A stretch of 43,150 nt of DNA from an uncultured Akkermansia sp. (GTDB taxonomy: Bacteria; Verrucomicrobiota; Verrucomicrobiia; Verrucomicrobiales; Akkermansiaceae). The position numbers were made by a program, and so were the translations under genes. Shown here piece after piece: positions 34,383 through 43,144 of the stretch (positions are counted from its first letter, which is position 1; each line of letters begins with the position of its first letter). Below the pieces are notes generated by a model. It did no database searches and was not told where the DNA came from. It worked only from the letters and a program-made list of their open reading frames with translations. The DNA lies in assembly GCA_949296365.1 (NCBI GenBank), contig CASFPZ010000018.1, positions 1 to 43,150 of the forward strand. The letters run 5' to 3'.

Positions 34383-35603
34383 TCAACTACGCGTAGTCTC
34401 CTGAGATTGAGAAGCATTCTCAAGTAACTCTCGAGACTCAACTGATTCAGATTCTTTTAGAGGTTCTGACTGGGCGTTAACGCCATAATCACGCTCCATC
34501 CTGGCATATTCTTCTGCGTCTTCTTTAGCCTGGATCTTAGCTTCTCGCCAAGCCAAGAAAATGCATAATTCGTACAATCCATACATAGGCAATGCCATCA
34601 ACAACATCGTAACAATGTCAGGAGTTGGCGTAATGAACGAAGCAAGCACAATTATGGCCACGATAGCATAACGTCGCGTCGCCTTCATTAAATCGTAGGT
34701 TAAGATCCCCATTTTGACAAAAGGCATCACGACTACCGGCAACTCGAACCCAATACCAAACATTAAAATCAACTGCGTCGCAAAGGAAATATAATACCCA
34801 ATGCGCCACTCGTTTGATATTCCAAAATCCAAAGCGTATTGGTAAAAGAAAGCTAAAACGCGCGGCAACACAATCAAATAACAAAAAACAACCCCCGTAA
34901 GGAACAATCCGAATCCTACCGCAAGACATTTGTATAGTAATTTTCGCTCGTTCTCCAACAGCCCTGGCACAATAAACTGAAGCAGAAAGTACAGCAAAAA
35001 TGGGAATGCAATGACAATCCCCGCATAAAAGGAAAGCTTCAGCGACAACATGAAGGGTTCACCCGGTTGAAAGGCGCCCATCAATTTCAACGCCCCGCGC
35101 CCCGTTCCCTCGGCCATCACCGCATCCACCGCATCCAGCTGTCGGGCCAACTGGGCGATTTGTTCAGTTGGCGCGGCTTTGGTTATGAAGTCATCCCGCT
35201 TGTCTTCGGGCAATTGATGCGCAGTCCGCAACACCAGGGCTGCCTCAGCTAATTGACGCATTTGTTCAGGCACAGCAGCCAATGCAGCCTCTCTCCCTTG
35301 TGGGGTCAGTCCCGGCAAACTATAGGCCAAAGTTTTGGCATTTCCCCAGTCTTCCGACGAAATTTCATCCGGTAAATGACTCACCTCGTACATATTCCAC
35401 ACATCGTCAGCCGGTTTGCGGATAAGCTCCATCAGATCTTTGGAAAAGGTAAAGCTACCAATCGTCGTGATGATCAAACAGACCAACATACGCAAAATCA
35501 TTTTCCGCAAATCTTCTAGGTGATCTAGGAAGGGTTTCTCCTCATCTTCCTTGTTGATTTGCATCTTCTCGCGCAAGCGAAATATGTTGTCCAGCAAAAA
35601 CAC
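34383..35603 (-). CDS. tatC: Sec-independent protein translocase TatC with enlarged periplasmic loop
   Basis: 406 residues if the GTG at 35603 is used (start MFLLDNIFRLREK), 393 from the ATG at 35564. The N-terminal signature KPFLDHLEDLRK is the TatC recognition site for twin-arginine signals, and six membrane helices follow. The first periplasmic loop runs from about residue 54 to 190, about 100 residues longer than in E. coli TatC, with an Ala/Glu/Gln-rich helical part; it then ends in the usual PF..SLK before TM2. The cytoplasmic C-terminal tail (about 60 residues, rich in Glu and Ser) is also long. TatC binds twin-arginine signal peptides in the inner membrane. The gene is divergent from gltX; tatA/tatB are not here. 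Any longer frame overlaps gltX and is rejected. Confidence 0.92.
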   Translation of the reverse strand: MFLLDNIFRLREKMQINKEDEEKPFLDHLEDLRKMILRMLVCLIITTIGSFTFSKDLMELIRKPADDVWNMYEVSHLPDEISSEDWGNAKTLAYSLPGLTPQGREAALAAVPEQMRQLAEAALVLRTAHQLPEDKRDDFITKAAPTEQIAQLARQLDAVDAVMAEGTGRGALKLMGAFQPGEPFMLSLKLSFYAGIVIAFPFLLYFLLQFIVPGLLENERKLLYKCLAVGFGLFLTGVVFCYLIVLPRVLAFFYQYALDFGISNEWRIGYYISFATQLILMFGIGFELPVVVMPFVKMGILTYDLMKATRRYAIVAIIVLASFITPTPDIVTMLLMALPMYGLYELCIFLAWREAKIQAKEDAEEYARMERDYGVNAQSEPLKESESVESRELLENASQSQETTRS

Positions 35604-35724
35604 GCCGTCAAAGTCAAAGCTTTCTTTCCAGACTTGGCAAGCGACAACATTGCAAATCCCGTCATCCAACCAGGTAACACCCACACTCAAGTTTCGTTGA
35701 CGGAGTTCCCGTGTCAATCGACTT

Positions 35725-35744
35725 GACCTACCATCCTGTAGGTC
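35725..35744 (+). promoter_or_regulatory. Inverted repeat before gltX
   Basis: GACCTAC and GTAGGTC, perfect 7-base arms around CATCCT, end 13 bases before the gltX ATG. In the gltX transcript this would be a hairpin overlapping the ribosome-binding zone; in DNA it could be an operator for either gltX or tatC. No function is proven. Confidence 0.45.
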
Positions 35745-35757
35745 TAACCTGATCTCC

Positions 35758-37074
35758 ATGACAAACAAGGTTCGTACCCGTTTTGCTCCTTCCCCGACGG
35801 GGTACCTCCACATCGGAGGGGCCCGCACTGCGCTCTTCAACTGGCTTTTTGCCCGCAAAATGCACGGCACATTCATTTTGAGAATCGAAGACACCGATAA
35901 AGAACGCGACACCGAAGAAGCAACTCAAGCCATTTTCGACGGATTGCGCTGGTTGGGTATGGACTGGGATGAAGGCCCCATGGTAGGAGGTAACTATGGG
36001 CCGTACTTCCAAAGTCAGCGTAACGACATCTACGACACGTATTTCCAAAAACTCATGGATGCAGGCCGTCTTTATGAAGACGCCGGGGCCTGGCGTTTCC
36101 GGTTCGACAGAACACGTCCCGTCACCTTCAACGACATCATTTGCGGCCCCATCTCTATCGATTATCGCGACGCCTCGAATACGCCCGACATGGTCATCAA
36201 GCGTTCTGACGGCAGTTACGTGTTCCACTTTGTCAATGTGATCGACGACATTGAAATGGCCATGACGCACGTCATCCGCGGTGAAGACCACATCATGAAC
36301 ACCCCGAAACACATTCAGCTTTTCGAAGCACTTGGGGCGACTCCGCCCATTTACGGGCACATCCCGCTCATCCTCAACCCCAATGGCTCTAAAATGTCGA
36401 AACGCGATACCGGCGCCGGGTTAGGTTCGTACCCCAAAGATGGATTTCTTCCGGAAGCCGTCATGAATTTCCTTGCTCTGTTAGGGTGGTCGCCTAAGGA
36501 TGATACAGAAATTTTCTCTCCGGCACAGCTGATCGACCGCTTCTCTCTCGAAGCAATCAACCGTTCGGCAGCCCGATTCGACATCACCAAATGTACTTGG
36601 GTCAATCACCAACACATTGCAGCCATGCCCAAAGAGGACTTTGTGCAACGCTCTCTACCGTTCTGCCTCAAAGCCGGCCTGCCAGCCGATTCCCCCATCC
36701 TCAAAGACGCCATCGCCACAGTACAACAAAAAGTGCATACTTTGCGCGAAGTCCCGGAAAAAATTTCCTTCTTTTACAATCTCGTCATGGATCCCGAAGT
36801 GTTGGCCAAGCTCCAGCCGGGAGTTGGAGCATTGATGAGCGCCCTGGCCGATACTCTAGAGCCATTGCCCGAGTGGGATGGCAACACCATCATTGCCCAA
36901 TTGAAAGCAACCGCCAAAGCTCACGGATTAAAGAAACCAGGCGCCATCATGTTCCCGGCACGAGTTGCTCTCACCGGGACTCACGGTGGCCCGGAGCTCG
37001 CAGACATCTTTCAGTTGTTAGGTCGGCAAGAATCCCTGCGTCGCCTCCGCGAAGCCGCAAAAAATTGGGACTAA
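35758..37074 (+). CDS. gltX: Glutamate-tRNA ligase, compact form
   Basis: 438 residues. The class I signatures are present: HIGG at 18-21 (HIGH equivalent) and KMSKR at 212-216, with RIEDTD, RGEDHI and the C-terminal anticodon-binding helical domain. It attaches glutamate to tRNA(Glu), and in species with GatCAB often also to tRNA(Gln). Compared with E. coli GluRS, about 45 residues are missing after residue 105: the segment with the zinc-binding CYC...C..H module is replaced by a direct passage to WRFRFDRTR. Everything either side aligns. It is followed by aroE after 41 bases and mutY, probably one transcript. The coding region is noticeably richer in G and C than most of the window. Confidence 0.95.
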   Translation: MTNKVRTRFAPSPTGYLHIGGARTALFNWLFARKMHGTFILRIEDTDKERDTEEATQAIFDGLRWLGMDWDEGPMVGGNYGPYFQSQRNDIYDTYFQKLMDAGRLYEDAGAWRFRFDRTRPVTFNDIICGPISIDYRDASNTPDMVIKRSDGSYVFHFVNVIDDIEMAMTHVIRGEDHIMNTPKHIQLFEALGATPPIYGHIPLILNPNGSKMSKRDTGAGLGSYPKDGFLPEAVMNFLALLGWSPKDDTEIFSPAQLIDRFSLEAINRSAARFDITKCTWVNHQHIAAMPKEDFVQRSLPFCLKAGLPADSPILKDAIATVQQKVHTLREVPEKISFFYNLVMDPEVLAKLQPGVGALMSALADTLEPLPEWDGNTIIAQLKATAKAHGLKKPGAIMFPARVALTGTHGGPELADIFQLLGRQESLRRLREAAKNWD

Positions 37075-37115
37075 ATCGATCTGTCATTGTGATTGGAACG
37101 CCAATCTCTCCGGGT

Positions 37116-38042
37116 ATGAAAAACTACTACACACTCGCTGATTTGGAGCAAGAGGGAGCCCCTGTACTCAACGGTAAAAAGGCACGACTGGCCGTCATTG
37201 GTTGCCCCATTGCCCATTCGCGGTCACCACAAATGCAGCAGGCAGCGCTCGATGCCGCAGGTGTTGAAGCCCTCTACATCCGCGTCGAAGCCCAACCCGA
37301 TGAATTCGCCCAGGTGATTCGAACCCTGCAAGCCCTAGATTTCATTGGAGCCAACGTCACAATCCCCCACAAAGCCGCAGCCGCTGCAATTGCTCAGGAA
37401 CACGACGACCTTGTCGTTGCTACAGGAGTAGCCAACACACTCGTCTTTCCACAAGAGCCCGGTGACCCCCTGCGAGCCTTCAATACAGATGGTCCGGGAT
37501 TTGTCCGCGCCATTCGCGAATGTTTTTCAGTTGATCTACAAGACCTCAAAATCGTCCTCTTCGGGGCCAACGGTGGCGCAGGCACAGCCCTAGCCCACGT
37601 GTGTTCCATGAACCACTGCGAACGCTTGACCCTCGTCGCGCGTTCCATGGAAAAAACCGCCAAGTTGAAAAAGGCCCTACAACCCCACTTCATCGACGAA
37701 CATCGGCTAGAGGGTTCTGCCGACCGCCTGGTATCCACCACGTTTGACTCACCGAACCTCCGTACACTTATCGAAGATGCAGACTTGATCATCAACGCCA
37801 CGAGCGTTGGCCTCAAACCAACAGATCCTTCCCCCATTCCCCCAACGTTCATCCAGGCCTATCACCTCGTCTACGACCTCATCACCCACCCAGACGCCTT
37901 CCAAAAAACAGCGGCATCGCGTGGCGCCCGTTGTGAAAACGGTTTGTCGATGTTAGTGTTCCAGGGGGCTTTTGCCTTCGAGCACTGGTTCGGGATCTCC
38001 CCCAACATTACCGCCATGAAACGTGGCCTCTCTCGCGAATAA
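37116..38042 (+). CDS. aroE: Shikimate dehydrogenase
   Basis: 308 residues from the ATG at 37116. Substrate-domain motifs IGCPIAHSRSPQMQQAAL (about 26-43), NVTIPHK (with the catalytic Lys) and AFNTDGPGF are intact, then the NADP-binding GANGGAGTALA (about 152-162) and NATSVGL. The C terminus has GLSMLVFQGAFAFEHW, the family GxxMLvxQga.aF..W. It reduces 3-dehydroshikimate in chorismate synthesis. About 20 residues precede the normal start of the fold. The in-frame extension back to 36591 lies inside gltX and is rejected. Confidence 0.95.
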   Translation: MKNYYTLADLEQEGAPVLNGKKARLAVIGCPIAHSRSPQMQQAALDAAGVEALYIRVEAQPDEFAQVIRTLQALDFIGANVTIPHKAAAAAIAQEHDDLVVATGVANTLVFPQEPGDPLRAFNTDGPGFVRAIRECFSVDLQDLKIVLFGANGGAGTALAHVCSMNHCERLTLVARSMEKTAKLKKALQPHFIDEHRLEGSADRLVSTTFDSPNLRTLIEDADLIINATSVGLKPTDPSPIPPTFIQAYHLVYDLITHPDAFQKTAASRGARCENGLSMLVFQGAFAFEHWFGISPNITAMKRGLSRE

Positions 38043-38062
38043 GCAAGCGTCTGGAATCTGTT

Positions 38063-39097
38063 ATGTCGGCATTCCCAGTCCAGCAGTTTCGCGACACTCT
38101 CATTGAATGGTTCTGCCGGGAGGGTAAATCCTATCCGTGGCGCAAAACACACGACCCGTGGCACATCCTCGTCTCAGAGGTCATGCTCCAGCAAACTACG
38201 ATCCCGACGGTGTTGTCGCGTTACACCAGTTGGTTGGCTCAATTTCCCACGCCAGCCTGCCTAGCAAACGCCACAGAAGAGCAAGCTCTCCGTTCCTGGG
38301 AAGGCTTGGGGTATTATCGGCGAGTTCGCTCGCTGAAGGCCATCGCCGAAGTCATCACCAGCCGTCACAATGGCATCTTCCCCGCCGACCGGAATCAATT
38401 GTTACAATTGCCAGGAATTGGCGAATACACTGCCGGCGCCGTCCTCTCATTCGCCTTCAACATTCCCGCCCCCATCGTCGATGCCAACGTCTCGCGCGTC
38501 ATCGCACGCCTCGATAATTACCGCGACTGCATCGACTCAACAGTCGGCAAAAAATACATGTGGCAGCGTGCAGCCGAATTGGTAGACCCGGCAGATCCGC
38601 GGCGGTTCAACTCAGCTCTCATGGAATTAGGGCAAACCTACTGTAAATCAGGCGTTCCGGCCTGCCTCTGTTGCCCCATTCGCCAATTTTGCCAAGCCGA
38701 AAGTCCGGAGGTCCTTCCGCTCAAAACACCAAAAGCCCTCATCACCCGACTCGAACGCCACGACATCCTCTGCTTTCACCCCGGGGACGGTCTCAAAGTC
38801 CTGATGGTCAAACAGGGAGAAAACAGTCACCACCAAGGGATGTACCGATTCCCCGAGCGGACCAAAGATGAAACAGCGCCCTTCCCCGTCGTCTACAAAC
38901 AACACTACAGCATCACCAGATTCAAAGTCGCACGTACACTCCATCTCGTGCCCGCTGACGATATTCAACCGCGCCCAGATGAAGAATTTTTCCCCGTTGC
39001 TTCACTAGAATCCCTCCCCCTCCCCTCGCCGGATCGCAAAGCCTGGTGCGCCATCGCAACCATGGATTTCTCTGCCCTGATTCAGGGTAAAAGCTAA
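38063..39097 (+). CDS. mutY: A/G-specific adenine glycosylase
   Basis: 344 residues. Catalytic Glu39 is in LVSEVMLQQT, the helix-hairpin-helix LPGIGEYTAGA (116-126) leads to Asp140 in IVDANVSR, and the [4Fe-4S] cysteines are Cys194, Cys201, Cys204 and Cys210 (C-x6-C-x2-C-x5-C). The C-terminal NUDIX-like domain (about 235-344) is present but divergent. It removes adenine mispaired with 8-oxoguanine. It begins 20 bases after aroE and is probably on the gltX-aroE-mutY transcript. Confidence 0.95.
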   Translation: MSAFPVQQFRDTLIEWFCREGKSYPWRKTHDPWHILVSEVMLQQTTIPTVLSRYTSWLAQFPTPACLANATEEQALRSWEGLGYYRRVRSLKAIAEVITSRHNGIFPADRNQLLQLPGIGEYTAGAVLSFAFNIPAPIVDANVSRVIARLDNYRDCIDSTVGKKYMWQRAAELVDPADPRRFNSALMELGQTYCKSGVPACLCCPIRQFCQAESPEVLPLKTPKALITRLERHDILCFHPGDGLKVLMVKQGENSHHQGMYRFPERTKDETAPFPVVYKQHYSITRFKVARTLHLVPADDIQPRPDEEFFPVASLESLPLPSPDRKAWCAIATMDFSALIQGKS

Positions 39098-39243
39098 ACC
39101 TTTCCTCCCCGTCGTTCCGGTTCTCCTATTTTTCGAGTTGATCATAACCACCCAAGGTCAGCCATGAAAATTACACAAAGATTAGGTGAAACCTGAAAAT
39201 CGGCTTGATTCCACCTTCTCGGATCTTGTATCCTCCAAGGAAA

Positions 39244-42200
39244 ATGAACGATAACACACTTGCCGATAAGATAGCTCAAGCCCGAAACAGCAACTGGGAC
39301 GATATGACATTAGCCAGTAAGGCCGTTGAGTTGGCAGAACTTATCCTCAAGTTATCGAACAAAAGCATGAAGCGCAAAGAGCGGAAACAAGCTCGCCAGT
39401 TGGCTCGAATGATGAATGACCCAGCAGGTAAAGCCTTCACCATCACGATGTCTGATCGTATCTTCCGCCCTAGCACGCCTGAAAGAGCCGCTGCTCAGTT
39501 TCGTTTTCTTCTCAAAGGCTACGGCATTCCTAAATACCTCTCCAAATTCGACCAATTGGCCATGCGCGTAGCTAAAAAAGCCTCTGACATCGTCCCTAAT
39601 ATCGTCATTCCTGCTCTCCGGAAAGAAATACGCGACCAGAGTAGCGCTGTCATCCTTCCTTCTGAAGAAGATAAGCTTAATGCTCATATCAAACGCCGCA
39701 AAAAACACGGAATCCGGCTGAATATCAACCAACTGGGAGAAGCTGTCCTCGGAGAAACCGAAGCTCACCACCGATTGCGTCAAATCGTAGAGCTCCTGTG
39801 TAATCCGCTGTGTAATTACATTTCTGTCAAACTCTCTTCGGTCTACAGCCAAATCAATCTTCTCAATCGAGAAAACACTATTATTCAACTCCAGGAACGC
39901 CTCCGTACACTCTACCGGGCCGCCATCGAAAACCCATTTACCGACGCGGATGGTAACTCCAAGCCCAAATTCGTCAACCTCGATATGGAGGAATACCGCG
40001 ATCTCCACCTCACCTGCGAGGCTTTCAAACGTACTCTTATGGAGCCCGAGTTCATCAAACTCGAAGCAGGCATTGTACTCCAGGCTTACCTGCCAGACTC
40101 CTGGGAAGAGCAAATGAAACTCTGTGCCTGGGCTAAGGAACGAGTGAAAAACGGCGGGGCCTGCATCAAGATCCGTATCGTCAAAGGAGCTAATCTCGCC
40201 ATGGAGCAAGCAGAAGCCTCACTCCACGGTTGGCCTCAAGCTCCTTACGAGAGCAAAGAGATGACAGACGCCAACTACAAGCGTATGTTACATTACGGCT
40301 GTATGCCGGACAATGCCCGCTATGTGCGCCTTGGAATAGCTTCACACAACATCTTCGACCTGAGTTACGCCCTCCTCCTCCGAGAACGCAACCAGGTCCG
40401 AGAGGCCGTAGAATTGGAAATGCTAGAAGGCATGGCCAACCAACAAGCTCGAGTCCTCGCCACAAACGGCTGTGAACTTCTCCTCTACGCGCCAGTCGTC
40501 CTCAAACAAGATTTTCCCAATGCCATCTCTTATCTTGTTCGACGTCTCGATGAAAACACCGGCGAAGAAAACTTTCTTCATGATGTATTTGGTATGACAC
40601 CTGGGTGTCCCGAGTGGGAAACTCAAAAAAAACGTTTCCTCAAGGCTTGTTCTTCGTACCAAAAGGTCAAATATGGTCCCAATCGCACACAAGATCGCCG
40701 AAAAGACGCCCCCCTTGCCTTCCAACCCGGACAAAGTTTCTTCAATGAGCCAGATACGGACTGGGCATTGCCCTATCACCAGGAATGGCTGTGCCACGAA
40801 ATTGAAGCAGAAAGAGAAAATACTCCTGCAGAAATCCCGCTGGTCGTCAACGGGCAAGAACGCACAACCCAACTCTGGGGCGTAGGCCGCAACCCCTCCG
40901 ATGCCGACCGAGAATTTTACAAATTTGCCTATGCCGATTTCGACATCGTCAACGAAGCCATCCGAGTCGCCGTCGCCGCCAAAGAACACTGGAGTAAAAC
41001 CACAATCGAGACCCGTAAAAAAATCCTGATCCAGACAGCTGCCAACATTTCCACCATGCGCGGACGCGCCATCGCTATCATGGCCCGCGATGCCGGGAAA
41101 GCCCCATTCGAAGGCGATGTGGAAGTCAGTGAAGCAATCGATTTTTGTCGTTATTACTCGGAAGGTTTATCGCACCCCGGCATGACAGACGGCGTCGAGC
41201 AAGCGCCACTAGGCGTAGTCTGCATTGCAGCGCCGTGGAATTTCCCCTTTGCCATACCAACGGGCAGCATTGCAGCTGCTCTCATGGCAGGCAATACAGT
41301 GATCTTCAAACCTGCGCCACAGTCAGTTTACACCGCTACGCTCATTGCACGCGCCTTCTGGGATGCTGGGGTTCCTAAGGATGTACTCCAATTCGTCCCT
41401 GCTCCACCTAATGAAATTGGGAAAAAACTCCTCGCCCATTCTGAAATTGCCTGTATCATGTTAACTGGCGCTTATGCCACAGGCTGTCTTTTCAGGGACT
41501 GGAACCCACATACCCGTCTTCTGGCGGAAACTAGCGGCAAAAACTCCATCATCATCACCGCCACAGCAGACCTAGACCTCGCGGTTAAAGATCTCGTCAA
41601 AAGCGCCTTTGGGCATGCCGGACAAAAATGTTCTGCTGCAAGTATCGCCATCGTCGAGGCCAGTGTCTATGACAATCCAGCCTTTCTCAGGCAGCTTAGC
41701 GATGCAGCCTCCAGTCTTAAAGTTGGCCCATCTACCGAACCAGACAGCATCGTCGTGCCGCTTATCAAAGAACCAACAGGTAACCTAAAACGCGCTCTTC
41801 TTGATCTGGAACCCGGCGAAGATTGGTTGCTCAAACCAGAACCCTCTCCTGATAATCCCTTGCTCTGGTCTCCCGGCATCCGCCTCGGGGTCAAACCAGG
41901 ATCGTGGTTCCACAAAACAGAATGCTTCGGTCCAGTCCTCGGCCTCATCCGCGCTGAATCTCTCGACGAAGCTATCGAAATCCAAAATGACTCCGACTTC
42001 GGCTTAACTGCTGGTTTGTACTCCCTCGATGAGGAAGAAATCAAAACTTGGAAAAGTAAAGTCTGTGTCGGCAATGCATACGTCAATCGAGTCATAACTG
42101 GCGCTATCGTCCGCCGCCAACCATTCGGTGGATGGAAACACTCGTGTATGGGTGCCGGTGCTAAAACAGGGGGGCCTAATTACCTTGTCTCTCTCGGTAC

Positions 42201-42846
42201 TTGGAAAGAAAAATCACTGCCACAACAGTTGAGTACACCAGGCGAACGCATCGCTAGCCTCGTCGAAAATCTCTGCCGAGACCTCCCGGACGATTCACGT
42301 CGCATTCGCGCAGCAGCCTCCTCCCAAGCTCGTTGGTGGAATGAGGAATTCGGCCTCGAACACGATCCCTCCCAAATCCACGGAGAAAGTAACATTTTCC
42401 GTTACGTTCCGCATGTTTCCGTTGTCGTGCGTTGCCCTAAGCAAACAACAGATAGCGATCTGGCTCTACTCATCCTCGTTACCAAATTAACAGGCGTCAA
42501 AGCCGAAGTCAGCCTAGACCAGAAACGCTCTTGGATGATGGCTTATGGTAATCACAACATCTCTGTCGTCGAAGAAAGCGCCAATGACCTCCTGCAACGC
42601 CTCTCCATTGCCGACAAATCATCGTCTTCCGTCCTTAGGTATCCAAACTGTCCAGATGATTTCCGCACTCAAGTTGAAAAACTAGGATTCGTTGTCCAGG
42701 ACATGCCTTTCCTGGCAAATGGCCGCCTCGAACTAATCAATTGGTTCCGCGAACAAGCAATTTCCGAAACGCTCCATCGCTACGGCAATATCATCCCCAA
42801 ACCACACTCATTGACTAACAAGGCACAACGCCGCAGCGGCAAATAA
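39244..42846 (+). CDS. putA: Bifunctional proline dehydrogenase / glutamate-semialdehyde dehydrogenase
   Basis: 1200 residues from the ATG at 39244 (AAGGA lies just before). The N-terminal half is the FAD proline dehydrogenase barrel with IRIVKGANLAMEQAE and LEMLEGMANQQAR. The C-terminal half is the aldehyde dehydrogenase: APWNFPFAIPTGSIAAALMAGNT, LLAETSGKN with the general base Glu, and the nucleophile Cys796 in HAGQKCSAAS. After it follows a further 200-residue domain ending in ETLHRYGN, as in long PutA proteins. There is no N-terminal ribbon-helix-helix DNA-binding domain, so it is not an autorepressor of the E. coli type. It oxidises proline to glutamate at the membrane, feeding electrons to quinone. 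Confidence 0.95.
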   Translation: MNDNTLADKIAQARNSNWDDMTLASKAVELAELILKLSNKSMKRKERKQARQLARMMNDPAGKAFTITMSDRIFRPSTPERAAAQFRFLLKGYGIPKYLSKFDQLAMRVAKKASDIVPNIVIPALRKEIRDQSSAVILPSEEDKLNAHIKRRKKHGIRLNINQLGEAVLGETEAHHRLRQIVELLCNPLCNYISVKLSSVYSQINLLNRENTIIQLQERLRTLYRAAIENPFTDADGNSKPKFVNLDMEEYRDLHLTCEAFKRTLMEPEFIKLEAGIVLQAYLPDSWEEQMKLCAWAKERVKNGGACIKIRIVKGANLAMEQAEASLHGWPQAPYESKEMTDANYKRMLHYGCMPDNARYVRLGIASHNIFDLSYALLLRERNQVREAVELEMLEGMANQQARVLATNGCELLLYAPVVLKQDFPNAISYLVRRLDENTGEENFLHDVFGMTPGCPEWETQKKRFLKACSSYQKVKYGPNRTQDRRKDAPLAFQPGQSFFNEPDTDWALPYHQEWLCHEIEAERENTPAEIPLVVNGQERTTQLWGVGRNPSDADREFYKFAYADFDIVNEAIRVAVAAKEHWSKTTIETRKKILIQTAANISTMRGRAIAIMARDAGKAPFEGDVEVSEAIDFCRYYSEGLSHPGMTDGVEQAPLGVVCIAAPWNFPFAIPTGSIAAALMAGNTVIFKPAPQSVYTATLIARAFWDAGVPKDVLQFVPAPPNEIGKKLLAHSEIACIMLTGAYATGCLFRDWNPHTRLLAETSGKNSIIITATADLDLAVKDLVKSAFGHAGQKCSAASIAIVEASVYDNPAFLRQLSDAASSLKVGPSTEPDSIVVPLIKEPTGNLKRALLDLEPGEDWLLKPEPSPDNPLLWSPGIRLGVKPGSWFHKTECFGPVLGLIRAESLDEAIEIQNDSDFGLTAGLYSLDEEEIKTWKSKVCVGNAYVNRVITGAIVRRQPFGGWKHSCMGAGAKTGGPNYLVSLGTWKEKSLPQQLSTPGERIASLVENLCRDLPDDSRRIRAAASSQARWWNEEFGLEHDPSQIHGESNIFRYVPHVSVVVRCPKQTTDSDLALLILVTKLTGVKAEVSLDQKRSWMMAYGNHNISVVEESANDLLQRLSIADKSSSSVLRYPNCPDDFRTQVEKLGFVVQDMPFLANGRLELINWFREQAISETLHRYGNIIPKPHSLTNKAQRRSGK

Positions 42847-42861
42847 TCTCCCTCTCGGTTT

Positions 42862-43065
42862 CTAAGGTTGACTTATTGGCCAGTTCAATTTTTCCCTAGC
42901 TTCGTCAGCATATCCACCCAAATTCGTCTCAGAATAGCGGTTCAATATGCCAATGCCGTTTTGCAAGCATTGTGCGATTGAATTACCTGCTGGGTCTTGG
43001 ACAATGTTATCTGTATTGTCACAATCGTCTCCTTGATGACAAAATTTCCTTAAAATCCTATTCAT
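42862..43065 (-). CDS. Possible small hypothetical protein
   Basis: A 67-codon frame starting ATG at 43065 with protein-like composition (DNIVQDPAGNSIAQCL, then NRYSETNLGGYADEAREKLNW), two or three Cys and no membrane segment. It is convergent with putA and its stop lies 16 bases past the putA stop. No family was recognised. Upstream there is an A/T-rich TATAAC-like element and then the poly-C tract (poly-G in the direction of this frame). The frame may be a real short gene, or a chance open frame. Confidence 0.35.
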   Translation of the reverse strand: MNRILRKFCHQGDDCDNTDNIVQDPAGNSIAQCLQNGIGILNRYSETNLGGYADEAREKLNWPISQP

Positions 43066-43127
43066 CTAGCTTGACTCATAGGCTCTGAAGGCCAATATAA
43101 AAATCGTTATGTTATATTCTCTTGTCT

Positions 43128-43144
43128 CCCCCCCCCCCCCCCCC
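43128..43144. repeat. 17-base poly-C tract
   Basis: Seventeen consecutive C at the right edge of the window, poly-G on the minus strand. It lies about 60 bases upstream of the start of the possible small gene and next to the window end. Such tracts mutate in length and often switch genes on and off, but a tract at a contig end may also be an assembly artefact. Confidence 0.8.

Noticed and set aside
35604..35912. N-terminal extension of the tatC frame by about 100 codons
   Set aside because: It crosses the divergent gltX start codon and its residues do not resemble TatC; the fold begins after MFLLDNIF.
35728..36360. 210-codon minus-strand frame inside gltX
   Set aside because: It is fully antisense to gltX, which has intact catalytic motifs; the frame mirrors the codon pattern of gltX.
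36591..37115. Long in-frame extension of aroE
   Set aside because: It lies within gltX in another frame and has no relation to shikimate dehydrogenase.
39352..40209. 285-codon minus-strand frame inside putA
   Set aside because: Antisense to the proline dehydrogenase domain; no start context and no recognisable motif.
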